In this document: piece by piece, positions 10,519 through 19,639 of the stretch | How the letters are laid out: the number at the start of each line of letters is the position of its first letter | Numbering within the stretch: position 1 is the stretch's first letter | DNA from: Pantoea eucalypti | Lineage (GTDB): Bacteria; Pseudomonadota; Gammaproteobacteria; Enterobacterales; Enterobacteriaceae | Length of the DNA stretch: 64,000 nucleotides | Direction: 5' to 3' | Assembly: GCF_009646115.1 (NCBI RefSeq) | Contig: NZ_CP045720.1 | Location: 558,001-622,000 of the forward strand | Made by a program: the position numbers and the translations under genes | Notes under the pieces: model-generated | The model's database searches: none | What the model was told of the DNA's origin: nothing | The model's input: only the letters and a program-made list of their open reading frames with translations

Positions 10519-10929
10519 TCAGCAGTCATCGGGATTCGCACAACTGCCTTTAGAAAGTGATTGCAACATCAGCGCCTGATTACGTACCAGGCTCAGATGC
10601 TGCGCGCTCAGGGCCACGCTACCCAGTGTTCCCTGAGAACTGAGCTGACTGCGACTCGCCTCCAGCCAGCTGTCGCGGTAGCTCAGCCAGGCACGCTGAG
10701 CGGCACGCAGTTTGTTCTTCGGTTCGCCGGAGAGCGTTTTCATCAGCTTGTTGTACTGCTTATTCATCGCCTGATCCCAGACCTTGCTTGCTGCCGCGTA
10801 GCACTGATTCATTGCAAGAGTCGTTGAGGCATTATTGAGGCAGCGATCAGGCGAAGCGTCTGACGGCATATCCTCTGCCAGCGCCGATGTGCTGAGGCAG
10901 ATCAGCATCAGAAACAAACCTGGTTTCAT
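10519..10929 (-). CDS. LprI-like (DUF1311) secreted protein
   Basis: 136 residues. Start ATG at 10929 has a clear GGAGAAAAGA ribosome-binding site and opens directly into a signal peptide (MKPGLFLMLICLSTSALAE), so the upstream in-frame ATG at 10959 is rejected. Mature part has the lysozyme-inhibitor LprI N-terminal (DUF1311) pattern: cysteines in RCLNNASTTLAMNQCYAAA, then LRAAQRAWLSYRDSWLEASRS. Family members are periplasmic; some inhibit lysozyme, but the role here is unproven. Two more cysteines near the C-terminus (CANPDDC) may form a second disulfide. Confidence 0.8.
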   Translation of the reverse strand: MKPGLFLMLICLSTSALAEDMPSDASPDRCLNNASTTLAMNQCYAAASKVWDQAMNKQYNKLMKTLSGEPKNKLRAAQRAWLSYRDSWLEASRSQLSSQGTLGSVALSAQHLSLVRNQALMLQSLSKGSCANPDDC

Positions 10930-11097
10930 TCTTTTCTCCGGATAACGGATGGGCGGCAATCAGCTTGATGGATGTTTCTGTGATGATCAAGTTGTTAACA
11001 CTAATCAGCGTTAAAGTTTCGGACCGTTACTGCCGATAATTCCTCCGCTTTGAGGCCGCTTGAAATTCGCCTTTTCACATACACGGAAACTATCAGG

Positions 11098-12657
11098 ATG
11101 AAACAGTTATCACTTCGCACGGGGTTGCTGGCTTTGCTGGCATTTATGACACTGCTGCTGTTGGCGGTGAGTTCTATGGGTATCGTGGCAATTAACAAAG
11201 GAAACCGCTCGCTGGATGTGGTTAACCGCATTCAGGGGATCGAGCTGAACAGTCTTTATAAGAGCAATTCAGATCTGATGCGTGCCCGCGCTAACGCGGC
11301 GCTGGCAGTGCGTAAAATTGAAATTGGTATGCTGGAAGAGGGCGCGGCAGTTACAAAACTCTCACAGGCGGATGTGGTGTCATCACAACTCAACCTGAAG
11401 CGCTTTGTGGACGCAGGAACGGTGACGGCGCACGGTAAGATGCTGGCGGATGCGGTTTCAGCCAGTTACAAAGCCTATCTCGACCAGGGCATCAAACCGA
11501 TGATGGACGCGCTGGATAAGCAATATACCGACGAATATTACCAGCTGCTGGAAGGCAACCTGGCAACACTGGCGGCCAGTTACGATAAGGCGGTCACTGA
11601 CTTCAGCCAGTTTGCTGACCAGGTCACGCAGGCTCAGCTGGTGCAGGCGGCCCAAAACGAAACCAAAATGAAAATCCTGATCGGTGTGGCAGGGATATTA
11701 ACGTTGCTGCTGCTGGTGCTTGCCTGGCAACTGCTGCGCCGGATGCTGCTGCAGCCGCTGAACCAGGCGATTGTCCATCTTGAGCAGATCGCGGCGGGTG
11801 ATCTGTCGCAGGCGCTGCCACCGTCCAGCAACAATGAGCTGGGCCGGCTTAACCATGCACTGAGCGGGATGCAGGACTCATTGCGGACCTCAGTGAGTCA
11901 GGTGCGTGAAGCGAGTATGCAGATCGACATCGGCAGCCGTGAACTGGCGGCCGGTAACGTCAATCTGTCGCAGCGCACCGAAGAGTCCGCCGCCTCGCTG
12001 GAGCAGACGGCGGCCAGCATGGAGCAGCTCACGGCCACGGTGCGCCTTAACGCCACGAATGCTCAGCAAGCGAATCAGCTGGCTAGCGCGGTCTCCGAGA
12101 CCGCCGATCGCGGCGCTGAGGTGGTCAGCTACGTGATGGAAAAAATGAATGAGATTACCGACAGCGCCAATCGCATCGGCGACATTCTTAGCGTGATTGA
12201 CGGCATTGCCTTCCAGACCAACATTCTGGCGCTCAACGCCGCCGTGGAAGCGGCGCGGGCAGGCGAGCAGGGCCGGGGCTTTGCGGTTGTGGCAAATGAA
12301 GTGCGCACGCTGGCACAGCGCAGTGCTAACGCGGCTAAAGAGATCCGTACGCTGATCAGTGATTCACAGTCGCGGGTCAAAGAGGGCAGCGAGATGGCGA
12401 CGCGCGCCGGGGAAACCATGGATGAGATTTCTGGTGAAGTGATGCGCGTAACCGCACTGATGAAAGAGATCTCGATGGCCTCCGACGAGCAGAGCCGTGG
12501 CATTGAGCAGGTCAATCTGGCCGTCACTCAGATGGATGCGGCGGCGCAGCAGAACGCCGCGCTGGTTGAGCAGGCAACCGCCGCGACCCAGTCGCTGGAA
12601 GCGCAGTCCGATCAGCTTCAGGCAACTATGGCACAGTTCAGATTGCAGACGGCGTAA
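11098..12657 (+). CDS. Methyl-accepting chemotaxis protein
   Basis: 519 residues with full transmembrane chemoreceptor architecture: first membrane helix about residues 9-29, periplasmic four-helix-bundle sensor (about 30-192), second helix (about 196-215), HAMP domain (about 216-268), then a cytoplasmic signalling hairpin with the invariant tip sequence [20 protein letters not shown] and flanking methylation helices. The E. coli Tsr/Tar-like layout means it signals through CheA/CheW to the flagellar motor. The C-terminus ends FRLQTA, without the NWETF-type CheR/CheB docking pentapeptide, so it probably depends on other receptors for adaptation. Ligand is not inferable. ATG at 11098 chosen because it opens directly into the membrane anchor; an ATG at 11050 is in frame. 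Confidence 0.92.
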   Translation: MKQLSLRTGLLALLAFMTLLLLAVSSMGIVAINKGNRSLDVVNRIQGIELNSLYKSNSDLMRARANAALAVRKIEIGMLEEGAAVTKLSQADVVSSQLNLKRFVDAGTVTAHGKMLADAVSASYKAYLDQGIKPMMDALDKQYTDEYYQLLEGNLATLAASYDKAVTDFSQFADQVTQAQLVQAAQNETKMKILIGVAGILTLLLLVLAWQLLRRMLLQPLNQAIVHLEQIAAGDLSQALPPSSNNELGRLNHALSGMQDSLRTSVSQVREASMQIDIGSRELAAGNVNLSQRTEESAASLEQTAASMEQLTATVRLNATNAQQANQLASAVSETADRGAEVVSYVMEKMNEITDSANRIGDILSVIDGIAFQTNILALNAAVEAARAGEQGRGFAVVANEVRTLAQRSANAAKEIRTLISDSQSRVKEGSEMATRAGETMDEISGEVMRVTALMKEISMASDEQSRGIEQVNLAVTQMDAAAQQNAALVEQATAATQSLEAQSDQLQATMAQFRLQTA

Positions 12658-12812
12658 AAATGGTGAGCGCATTTATGATGCGCTCATTCTTTTTCTCATT
12701 TTTGCTGAAGTCGACATATTAAATTTTTTTCAAGTCTAAATATGTTTATCTCATATGCTTTTTAGTTACCATGGATCTTTAATGATTATTATAAATTTTC
12801 AGGAGTGAGAAT

Positions 12813-13466
12813 ATGGATACCTTATTCGTTGAAAGCATTGAAAGGCTAACTTCCCTGCTGGAACGTTCGCCTCTGGATGTCGTGATGGCTGTGATATTAC
12901 TTACTATATTTTATGTGATTCGCCGGATTGCTAAAAACATTAAGATTGAACATGTTTTTCAGCATACACTTAGCAATAAAATTAAACTTCTGAAAAATGA
13001 AATTAATAACGAATTTATTGAAGAGGAAGAAGCGGAGCATCTAAAAAAACGTTATGCGACGCTGCTAAACCAGAGGGTTTACGGTATAAAAAACAGGATT
13101 ATTCAGCGGGAAGTTATCGGCGTAATTAACTGTTCGAGTGAAATAACAGATTTTAAATATTTTGCTGTCCATCAATATGTTTTGAGCGTCGACAATGATG
13201 GTAAGTTATATTTTAACAAATCAAAGATAATATCCCGAATTTTCACTGCTTCTATGCTCTTAGTTACAGGTCTGGCAGCACTGGCACTGGGAATATTCAT
13301 AATTTCTGCTGGATCCTTTTTTGGCTTACTCATCAGTTTCCTGGGGCTGCTTTCATATTTTGCAGGATTAGTTCATTTTCCCGCTAATTCAGGTATGCGC
13401 AAACGTGCTGAAAAAGAGATAGCCCATTATTACCAGCATCGCGATGCGATTGACACGCGAAATTAG
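12813..13466 (+). CDS. Uncharacterised membrane protein, AT-rich orphan
   Basis: 217 residues, no family recognised. Start at 12813 has a good AGGAGTGAGAAT ribosome-binding site. One hydrophobic helix near residues 24-42 (VVMAVILLTIFYVI), a charged, probably cytoplasmic middle with a coiled-coil-like Lys/Glu-rich stretch (about 45-85), and a hydrophobic helical hairpin near the C-terminus (about 145-190). Base and codon use are clearly more AT-rich than its neighbours (many AAA, ATT, TTA codons), which suggests recent acquisition. It shares a bidirectional terminator with fbp. Confidence 0.7.
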   Translation: MDTLFVESIERLTSLLERSPLDVVMAVILLTIFYVIRRIAKNIKIEHVFQHTLSNKIKLLKNEINNEFIEEEEAEHLKKRYATLLNQRVYGIKNRIIQREVIGVINCSSEITDFKYFAVHQYVLSVDNDGKLYFNKSKIISRIFTASMLLVTGLAALALGIFIISAGSFFGLLISFLGLLSYFAGLVHFPANSGMRKRAEKEIAHYYQHRDAIDTRN

Positions 13467-13474
13467 CGGAATAA

Positions 13475-13503
13475 TAAAAAAGCCTGCATTGAGCAGGCTT
13501 TTA
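13475..13503. terminator. Bidirectional terminator between 12813 gene and fbp
   Basis: AAAAA-AGCCTGC-attga-GCAGGCT-TTT: A run on the left and T run on the right, so it serves the plus-strand gene and convergent fbp. Confidence 0.85.
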
Positions 13504-13528
13504 TGAAGATTATCAGGTCAGAGTTTGA

Positions 13529-14536
13529 TTAACCCTGACGGCAATCCGGGAACTCAGCCAGGAAACGCTCAACGTCGTTCACCATCGCCTCATTACCGCA
13601 GTAGAACGGGCAACGCTGATGCAGCGTGACCGGTGGAATATCCAGAATACGTCTCTGTCCGTCGGTGGCTTTACCGCCCGCCTGCTCGGCCAGGAACGCC
13701 ATCGGGTTGCACTCATACAATAGACGCAGCTTACCCTGAGGATGGCTGGCGGTGCTTGGGTAGAGGTAGATACCGCCTTTCAGCAGGTTACGATGGAAAT
13801 CCGCAACCAGCGAGCCGATGTAACGTGAGGTATAAGGACGATGCGTTGGCAGATCCTCTTCCTGACAGAACTTCAGATATTTCTTCACACCCTGCGGGAA
13901 ACGAATGTAGTTACCTTCGTTAATGGAGTAGGTGTAACCCGTTGGTGGATAGGTCATACGTTCGTGACTGAGGCAGAACACACCCAGTGACGGATCGTAA
14001 GTAAACGCATGCACGCCTGCACCGGTGGTGTAAACCATCATGGTGGACGAGCCGTAGACCACGTAACCTGCTGCAACCTGCTTGTTGCCCGGCTGCATGA
14101 AGTCCGCTTCAACCACTGGCGTGCCAGGTTCACTGACGCGATGATAAATAGAGAAAATGGTGCCGACGGAAACGTTAACGTCGATGTTAGAAGAACCATC
14201 CAGTGGATCCATTAACACCACGTACTTACCGTTTTCCTCACCTTCAAAGATAACGAACTCGTCTTCTTCCTCAGAAGCGATACCGGCGACGATGCCACGT
14301 GCTTTCAGTGCCGCCTTCAGTTTTTCGTTAGCAAACAGATCCAGTTTCATCTGCTGCTCACCCTGAATATTCTCGACGCCGCTGGCACCAAGGATATCCA
14401 CTAAACCGGCTTTATTGATGTCGCGGTGGATAATTTTGGCACCCAGCTTGATAGCTGAAATCAGCGCCGTCAGTTCACCTGTGGCGTGCGGAAAGTCGTG
14501 CTGCTTCTCGACGATAAATTCGCCCAACGTTTTCAT
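13529..14536 (-). CDS. fbp: Fructose-1,6-bisphosphatase class I
   Basis: 335 residues (E. coli 332). Catalytic metal-binding motif [12 protein letters not shown] is present, as is the class I segment [25 protein letters not shown] (shown for its key residues K, R, L, Y, E, N). The enzyme removes phosphate from fructose 1,6-bisphosphate in gluconeogenesis and is inhibited by AMP. Start ATG at 14536 ([12 protein letters not shown]) is supported by AGGGA 8 bases upstream and by homology; an in-frame ATG 36 bases upstream is rejected. It is divergent from mpl, as in E. coli. Confidence 0.96.
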   Translation of the reverse strand: MKTLGEFIVEKQHDFPHATGELTALISAIKLGAKIIHRDINKAGLVDILGASGVENIQGEQQMKLDLFANEKLKAALKARGIVAGIASEEEDEFVIFEGEENGKYVVLMDPLDGSSNIDVNVSVGTIFSIYHRVSEPGTPVVEADFMQPGNKQVAAGYVVYGSSTMMVYTTGAGVHAFTYDPSLGVFCLSHERMTYPPTGYTYSINEGNYIRFPQGVKKYLKFCQEEDLPTHRPYTSRYIGSLVADFHRNLLKGGIYLYPSTASHPQGKLRLLYECNPMAFLAEQAGGKATDGQRRILDIPPVTLHQRCPFYCGNEAMVNDVERFLAEFPDCRQG

Positions 14537-14704
14537 AACACATTCCCTGAATCTTCGATGGAGTGGCAGCACGCGTAACAGTCTGCCAACGGATGCGTAC
14601 GCAGTTTAGCCGAATGAACTTCAAAAACCATAGTCCTAATCCGTTTCTTCCGTCCGCGACCAGCGTTACACTGTGCGCCGAACTTTTGAGTAATGGATCA
14701 TGTT

Positions 14705-16057
14705 ATGCGCATTCACATCCTCGGGATTTGTGGCACTTTTATGGGCGGTCTGGCGATGCTGGCACGTTCACTTGGTCATCAGGTGACCGGTTCAGACGCC
14801 AACGTTTATCCGCCAATGAGTACCCTGCTCGAACAGCAAGGCATTGAATTAACGGAAGGTTATGACGCCAGCCAGCTGGATCCGATGCCTGACTTAGTCA
14901 TCATCGGCAATGCGATGACGCGGGGTAATCCTTGCGTGGAAGCCGTACTGGAACGCAACATTCCCTACCTCTCTGGCCCACAGTGGCTGCACGATTTTGT
15001 GCTGCGCGATCGCTGGGTACTGGCAGTGGCCGGAACCCACGGTAAAACCACCACAGCAGGCATGGCAGCGTGGATTCTCGAGGCATGCGGCCTTGAACCC
15101 GGCTTCATTATTGGTGGTGTACCAGGAAACTTCGATGTCTCAGCAAAATTAGGAAAAAGTCCATTCTTCGTCATTGAAGCGGATGAGTATGACTGCGCGT
15201 TTTTCGACAAGCGTTCCAAGTTCGTCCATTACTGTCCGCGTACCCTGATCCTCAACAACCTTGAGTTTGATCATGCTGACATCTTTGATGATCTGCGGGC
15301 GATCCAGAAGCAGTTCCACCATCTGGTGCGGATCGTGCCGGGTCAGGGCAAGATCCTGTTGCCGGAACATGATCCTAACCTCAAACAGGTAATGGCGATG
15401 GGCTGCTGGAGTGAGCAGGAGAGCGTTGGCGAGCACGGGCGCTGGCAGGCGAAGAAGCTGACCAACGATGCCTCTCACTGGGAAATCTGGCTCGACGGCG
15501 AAAAAGTCGGGGAAGTGAACTGGGGCCTGGTTGGCGAACACAACATGCACAATGGCCTGATGGCGATTGCGGCCGCGCGGCATGTCGGTGTGAAGCCGGA
15601 AGATGCAGGCCAGGCGCTGAACACCTTTATCAATGCACGTCGCCGGCTGGAGCTGCGCGGTGAAGTGAACAGCATCAAAGTCTATGATGACTTCGCGCAT
15701 CATCCGACCGCGATTCTGGCAACACTGGCTGCGCTGCGCAGTAAAGTGGGCGGCAGAGCACGTATCCTGGCGGTACTGGAGCCACGCTCCAACACGATGA
15801 AGATGGGCGTCAGCAAAAACGATCTGGCCCCGTCTCTGGCGCGGGCTGATGAGGTCTTCCTGTTCCAGCCTCACCATATTCCGTGGCAGGTTTCAGACGT
15901 GGCAGAAGCGTGTATACCGCCTGCGCACTGGAGTGCGGATATCGATACCCTGGTCGAAATGGTGGTCAAAGCCGCTCAGCCAGGCGACACGATTCTGGTC
16001 ATGAGCAACGGCGGGTTCGGCGGTATTCATCAGAAGCTGCTGGACAGGCTGGCCTGA
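14705..16057 (+). CDS. mpl: UDP-N-acetylmuramate:L-alanyl-gamma-D-glutamyl-meso-diaminopimelate ligase
   Basis: 450 residues with the three Mur-ligase domains: N-terminal Rossmann (starts MRIHILGICGTFMGG), central ATPase with P-loop AGTHGKTTTAGMA at about residues 108-120, and C-terminal domain with the YDDFAHHPTA motif. Mpl joins recycled murein tripeptide to UDP-MurNAc in the cytosol. The start at 14705 follows E. coli; an ATG at 14693 is in frame and has a GAG just upstream, so the true start could be four codons earlier. Divergent from fbp; followed by a terminator and convergent darP. Confidence 0.95.
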   Translation: MRIHILGICGTFMGGLAMLARSLGHQVTGSDANVYPPMSTLLEQQGIELTEGYDASQLDPMPDLVIIGNAMTRGNPCVEAVLERNIPYLSGPQWLHDFVLRDRWVLAVAGTHGKTTTAGMAAWILEACGLEPGFIIGGVPGNFDVSAKLGKSPFFVIEADEYDCAFFDKRSKFVHYCPRTLILNNLEFDHADIFDDLRAIQKQFHHLVRIVPGQGKILLPEHDPNLKQVMAMGCWSEQESVGEHGRWQAKKLTNDASHWEIWLDGEKVGEVNWGLVGEHNMHNGLMAIAAARHVGVKPEDAGQALNTFINARRRLELRGEVNSIKVYDDFAHHPTAILATLAALRSKVGGRARILAVLEPRSNTMKMGVSKNDLAPSLARADEVFLFQPHHIPWQVSDVAEACIPPAHWSADIDTLVEMVVKAAQPGDTILVMSNGGFGGIHQKLLDRLA

Positions 16058-16065
16058 TATGACAG

Positions 16066-16088
16066 GCGCCCGACAGGGCGCTTATTTT
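16066..16088 (+). terminator. Terminator after mpl
   Basis: Stem GCGCCC-gaca-GGGCGC followed by TTATTTT, 9 bases past the mpl stop. Confidence 0.75.
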
Positions 16089-16187
16089 GCAGGAAAATCC
16101 TGGTAAATCCTTTCATCTCTTGCCGTTACAAATCCGCTCAGACTTCCTGCCCTGGCCGTGCTCTGTCTGAGCACGTCTGCCATGGCA

Positions 16188-16733
16188 TTACTTCGCTTCG
16201 GCCAGCTCGCGCAGATACTGGAAAATCTGACGTGCAGACTTCGGCGGCTTATTGCCCGCTTTCTCTTTCTGCGCGTTACGAATCATGCTGCGTAACTGCT
16301 GACGATCGGCTTCGGGATAGAGCGCAATCACATCGCCCATCGCCTCATCGCCCTGCTCAATCAGACGATCGCGCAACATTTCCAGTTTATGGAACAGTGC
16401 AACCTGCTGATTGTGGCGATTATTGAGCTTGTCCAGCGCAACACGAATCGGCTCCACATCTATACTGCGCAGCAGTTTACCGATCAGCTGCAGCTGACGG
16501 CGGCGACCCTCTTTCTTAATGCGCTGCGCCAGTTCAACTTCGTTACGCAGGCGCTCATCCAGCGGGATTTTATCCAGCGAGTTTTTACCCAGATCAACCA
16601 GTTCGGCACCCAGGCGCTTTAACTCTTCTGCATCGCGTTTAATTTCACTCTTACTGACCCAGATAATCTCTTCATCTTCTTCTTCGTCATTATCTGGCAC
16701 ATCGTCGAGCCACTCATCGGGCTGTTTGGTCAT
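16188..16733 (-). CDS. darP: DarP (YjgA), dual-action 50S ribosome maturation factor
   Basis: 181 residues, DUF615 family, highly charged with an acidic N-terminal tail (EEEDEEI) and a basic helical body; typical length for YjgA. The characterised E. coli protein associates with late 50S precursors and promotes maturation of the peptidyl transferase centre. Its position between mpl and pmbA, convergent with mpl and divergent from pmbA, is the conserved enterobacterial order. The start ATG at 16733 follows a GGAG/CCGGAA stretch. Confidence 0.94.
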   Translation of the reverse strand: MTKQPDEWLDDVPDNDEEEDEEIIWVSKSEIKRDAEELKRLGAELVDLGKNSLDKIPLDERLRNEVELAQRIKKEGRRRQLQLIGKLLRSIDVEPIRVALDKLNNRHNQQVALFHKLEMLRDRLIEQGDEAMGDVIALYPEADRQQLRSMIRNAQKEKAGNKPPKSARQIFQYLRELAEAK

Positions 16734-16847
16734 TTCCGGGCTCCCAAAAAAAAGAGGCTAATCGTACCAGTTTATCGGGTGACTGCGAAATTGTTCTCTG
16801 ACTCTGATAGACTCAAATCATTCACACATAAGATTATGGGCAGGTCG

Positions 16848-18188
16848 ATGAACGTATCTACTCAGGTTGCAGAACAGCGAAAAGTCCTGGAGCAGGCCAT
16901 TGCGCAGGCACTTGAACTGGCTAAAGCAAGCACTGACAGCGCGGAAGTGGCAGTAAGTAAAACTACCGGCATCGGGGTCAGCACCCGCTATGGCGAAGTG
17001 GAAAACGTCGAATTCAACAGCGATGGTGCGCTGGGCATCACCGTCTATCATCAGAATCGTAAAGGCAGCGCCTCATCGACCGACCTCAGTCCGGACGCCA
17101 TCAAACGCACCGTGCAGGCGGCGATTGATATTGCGCGCTACACCTCGCCCGATCCGTTTGCCGGCCCGGCTGACGCGGAGTTACTCGCGTATGATGCGCC
17201 GGACCTGGATCTCTACCATCCGTGGGAGATTGACGCCGACCGCGCCATTGAACTGGCGGCACAGGCGGAGCAGGCGTCGCTGCGTGCAGACAAGCGTATT
17301 ACGAACACCGAAGGGGGCAGTTTCAATAGCCACGTCGGCATCAAAGTCTTTGGCAACAGCCACGGTATGTTGCAGAGCTACTGCTCAAGCCGCCACTCGC
17401 TCTCCAGCAGCGTCATTGCCGAGCAGGATGGCAATATGGAGCGTGATTACGCTTATACCATTGGCCGTGCGTTTGAGGATCTGAAAAGCCCGGAGTGGGT
17501 GGGTGCAGAGTGCGCACGCCGTACGCTCTCCCGTCTGGCTCCGCGTAAACTGCCGACCATGAAAGCCCCGGTGATTTTTGCTTCTGAAGTGGCGACCGGC
17601 TTGTTTGGTCATCTGGTGGGCGCGATCAGCGGTGGCAGCGTGTACCGTAAATCGACCTTCCTGCTGGATTCCATGGGGCAGCAGATCCTGCCGGAGTGGC
17701 TCACTATTAATGAGCAGCCGCATCTGCTGAAAGGGCTCGCCTCCACGCCATTCGACAGCGAAGGGGTGCGGACTCAGGCGCGCGACATCATCAAAGATGG
17801 TGTGCTGCAGACCTGGCTGTTGACCAGCTATTCAGCCCGTAAACTGGGCCTGACCAGCACCGGTCATGCTGGTGGCATCCATAACTGGCGCATTGCGGGC
17901 CAGGGCCACAGCTTTGACGAACTGCTGAAGCAGATGGGCACCGGATTAGTGGTGACTGAACTGATGGGCCAGGGCGTCAGCGCCATTACTGGGGACTACT
18001 CACGCGGTGCAGCCGGTTTCTGGGTCGAGAATGGCGTTATTCAGTACCCGGTCAGCGAAGTCACTATCGCCGGAAATCTCAAAGAGATGTGGCGCAACAT
18101 GGTGACCATTGGTGACGATATTGAAACCCGCAGTAATATCCAGTGCGGTTCCGTGTTACTGCCTGAGATGAAAATAGCGGGACAATAA
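16848..18188 (+). CDS. pmbA: Metalloprotease PmbA/TldE
   Basis: 446 residues (E. coli 450), U62 family. Sequence follows E. coli PmbA through the [27 protein letters not shown] and [16 protein letters not shown] segments. TldE pairs with TldD, which carries the HExxxH zinc motif; TldE itself lacks it, as here. The TldD/E heterodimer degrades unfolded peptides, matures microcin B17 and degrades CcdA. Start taken at ATG 16848 because the upstream in-frame extension from 16779 is not conserved; ATG 16836 is also possible. Confidence 0.95.
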   Translation: MNVSTQVAEQRKVLEQAIAQALELAKASTDSAEVAVSKTTGIGVSTRYGEVENVEFNSDGALGITVYHQNRKGSASSTDLSPDAIKRTVQAAIDIARYTSPDPFAGPADAELLAYDAPDLDLYHPWEIDADRAIELAAQAEQASLRADKRITNTEGGSFNSHVGIKVFGNSHGMLQSYCSSRHSLSSSVIAEQDGNMERDYAYTIGRAFEDLKSPEWVGAECARRTLSRLAPRKLPTMKAPVIFASEVATGLFGHLVGAISGGSVYRKSTFLLDSMGQQILPEWLTINEQPHLLKGLASTPFDSEGVRTQARDIIKDGVLQTWLLTSYSARKLGLTSTGHAGGIHNWRIAGQGHSFDELLKQMGTGLVVTELMGQGVSAITGDYSRGAAGFWVENGVIQYPVSEVTIAGNLKEMWRNMVTIGDDIETRSNIQCGSVLLPEMKIAGQ

Positions 18189-18200
18189 GATGGATTTCTG

Positions 18201-18226
18201 AAGCAGCCTGCAGGCTGCTTTTTTTT
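18201..18226 (+). terminator. Terminator after pmbA
   Basis: Stem AAGCAGCC-tgca-GGCTGCTT followed by eight T. Confidence 0.9.
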
Positions 18227-18247
18227 CATCACAATAAAAAGGAAATA

Positions 18248-18637
18248 ATGATGCGTAAGCATGTGATTGCAATGTTGTCGGCTTCTCTGTTGTTCTCCAG
18301 CGTCAGCCTCTATGCGGCGGATCTGGAAAAGGATATGGACACGCTGAATGCGAACCTGAAAATCGTCAAGAAAAGTGACAATGCTCAGGAGATGCAGCAG
18401 GCGTTAACCAAAATGCGTGCCGCGGCGCAGGATGCCAAAAAATCAACGCCGGATAAGCTGGAAGGTCAGCCTGCTGACAGCGCGCAGGTCAAAGATTATC
18501 AGGCGGGCCTCGATTCGCTGATTGCGCAGATCGACGTGGTCAGTGCACTGGCGAAAGCCAACAACGTGGATGGCGCTAAGCGCGAAGCTGCTAAATTTGA
18601 TGACATCCGCAATACCAACCATAAGAAATTCCGTTAA
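18248..18637 (+). CDS. cybC: Cytochrome b562
   Basis: 129 residues from ATG 18248 (a second ATG follows at once; AAGGA lies just upstream). A signal peptide ends at YAA-ADLE, giving a periplasmic four-helix bundle of about 106 residues. Both haem ligands of E. coli cytochrome b562 are conserved: Met7 of the mature chain (ADLEKDM) and His102 (RNTNHKKFR), with the neighbouring Arg98. It is a soluble haem b electron carrier of unclear partner. In E. coli K-12 the gene is disrupted; here it is intact. A terminator follows, separating it from the cassette downstream. Confidence 0.94.
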   Translation: MMRKHVIAMLSASLLFSSVSLYAADLEKDMDTLNANLKIVKKSDNAQEMQQALTKMRAAAQDAKKSTPDKLEGQPADSAQVKDYQAGLDSLIAQIDVVSALAKANNVDGAKREAAKFDDIRNTNHKKFR

Positions 18638-18641
18638 TCAG

Positions 18642-18670
18642 ATCGCCGGTCACCCTGACCGGCGATTTTT
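18642..18670 (+). terminator. Terminator after cybC
   Basis: Stem ATCGCCGGTC-accct-GACCGGCGAT followed by TTTT. Confidence 0.92.
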
Positions 18671-18774
18671 ACCATCACTTCTGCTTATTACCGCGCCGTA
18701 AAGCCTCTTGCAACGCGCCTGTCGCCGCACAACATCGTCGTCTTTACCTGTTAAAACCCGCATTTTGCGCATTA

Positions 18775-18790
18775 TGCGACGCCTGTCGCA
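18775..18790. promoter_or_regulatory. CRP-like / operator palindrome upstream of the cassette
   Basis: Perfect palindrome TGCGAC-gcct-GTCGCA, which also reads TGCGA-N6-TCGCA, eight of ten matches to the CRP core TGTGA-N6-TCACA. It lies about 140 bases before the first cassette gene. The sequence CGCCTGTCGC inside it recurs exactly at 18716-18725. Binding by CRP or by the local PRD regulator is inference. Confidence 0.4.
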
Positions 18791-18804
18791 CTAAGCGTGC
18801 AGGC

Positions 18805-18820
18805 TGCGATCTGACGCACA
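18805..18820. promoter_or_regulatory. Second CRP-like site upstream of the cassette
   Basis: TGCGA-tctgac-GCACA, eight of ten matches to the CRP core, with its centre 30 bases (about three helical turns) from the first palindrome. The 8-mer CGCACAAC that overlaps it also occurs at 18726-18733. Confidence 0.35.
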
Positions 18821-18931
18821 ACCTTCACGTCAATTTCCACTTACTGCTGGAAATGTTGCCTCTCCACAGTCGGGGTGATGACCGTTAATTTATTTTTAAC
18901 GCGAATTATCCGATTTAACAGGAGTAGCAAG

Positions 18932-19267
18932 GTGAGCAATAAGGGCGTCCCGGTGTATGAAGCGTCACCGGAGAAAGTGCAGCAACTGGCTGACAGCGTA
19001 ATGACGCAGATTGCGGCGCTCTATCAGCAGCATGGCATTCAGCCCAACGCGGTCCAGCAGCAGATGCTGCAATCCCATGTCGGCGCCATGGCGTCACGCT
19101 CGCTGAGCGGAGAGCCGCTGCCGGACGTGGAAGCGGAGCTGTTTGAAGATATTCCACCGGAAACCGTGGCACTGGCGCAGCAGGTGGTCGATCTGTTTGG
19201 CAATCTGCCCCGGGAAGAGGCCTGGCTGCTGTCAGTGCATATTGAAGTCGCGCGATCCAACAACTAG
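18932..19267 (+). CDS. Stand-alone PRD-domain protein (EF_0829/AHA_3910 family)
   Basis: 111 residues from a GTG at 18932 with AGGAG seven bases upstream; a longer frame from 18875 has no good ribosome-binding site. The chain looks like a single PTS regulation domain: helical, with two histidines at the positions where PRDs are phosphorylated, His49 (QSHVGAMASRS) and His103 (LLSVHIEVARS). There is no DNA-binding, RNA-binding or catalytic domain attached. In Enterococcus faecalis and Aeromonas hydrophila the same protein heads the same gene cluster (TIGR03582 family). Function unknown; inferred to be a phosphorylation-controlled partner of another cassette protein. First gene of a tight operon. 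Confidence 0.8.
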   Translation: MSNKGVPVYEASPEKVQQLADSVMTQIAALYQQHGIQPNAVQQQMLQSHVGAMASRSLSGEPLPDVEAELFEDIPPETVALAQQVVDLFGNLPREEAWLLSVHIEVARSNN

Positions 19268-19280
19268 AGAGGAAGACAAC

Positions 19281-19637
19281 ATGGTAACAGTAGTGATTGG
19301 CGATCGTTTAGGTAAAGGCCAGAAAGTGGCTATTGGCATCGAAAAAGCGGGTGGCCGTGCTGTTGTGGTACCCGGTGTGGCGGCTGATATGAAACTGGGT
19401 GACGTGATGAAGGCAGAAAATGCCGATTTCGGTATCTCCTTCTGCGGCAGCGGCGGCGCTGGCGCCATTACCGCCCAGAACAAATATGGCTACAAAGCAA
19501 AGCATGGTATGCGCTCTATCGATGAGGGCGTCACCGCCATTAATGAAGGTGCCACGGTACTGGGTTTTGGTTTCATGGATAAAGAAGAGTTAGGCGAGCG
19601 GCTGGTGCAGGCCTGGAACAAGAAGCACGGCAGCTGA
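19281..19637 (+). CDS. SFCGS family glycine-rich protein (EF_0830/AHA_3911 family)
   Basis: 118 residues from ATG 19281, with AGAGGAAG as ribosome-binding site 13 bases after the PRD gene. Small alpha/beta protein without signal peptide or membrane helix. Diagnostic segment ISFCGSGGAGAITA at residues 52-65 with a single cysteine, Cys55. The Cys-Gly-Ser-Gly loop after a hydrophobic strand recalls the phosphocysteine loop of PTS EIIB proteins, but here it is mid-chain rather than N-terminal, so homology is not claimed. Always found with the DUF4310-4312 genes. Function unknown; a soluble transporter component is my inference. Confidence 0.8.
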   Translation: MVTVVIGDRLGKGQKVAIGIEKAGGRAVVVPGVAADMKLGDVMKAENADFGISFCGSGGAGAITAQNKYGYKAKHGMRSIDEGVTAINEGATVLGFGFMDKEELGERLVQAWNKKHGS

Positions 19638-19639
19638 TT

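Noticed and set aside
18838..18870. Possible sigma-54 promoter before the cassette (CTGGAAATGTTGCC)
   Set aside because: GG to GC spacing is 7 bases instead of 10, so it cannot be a -24/-12 element.
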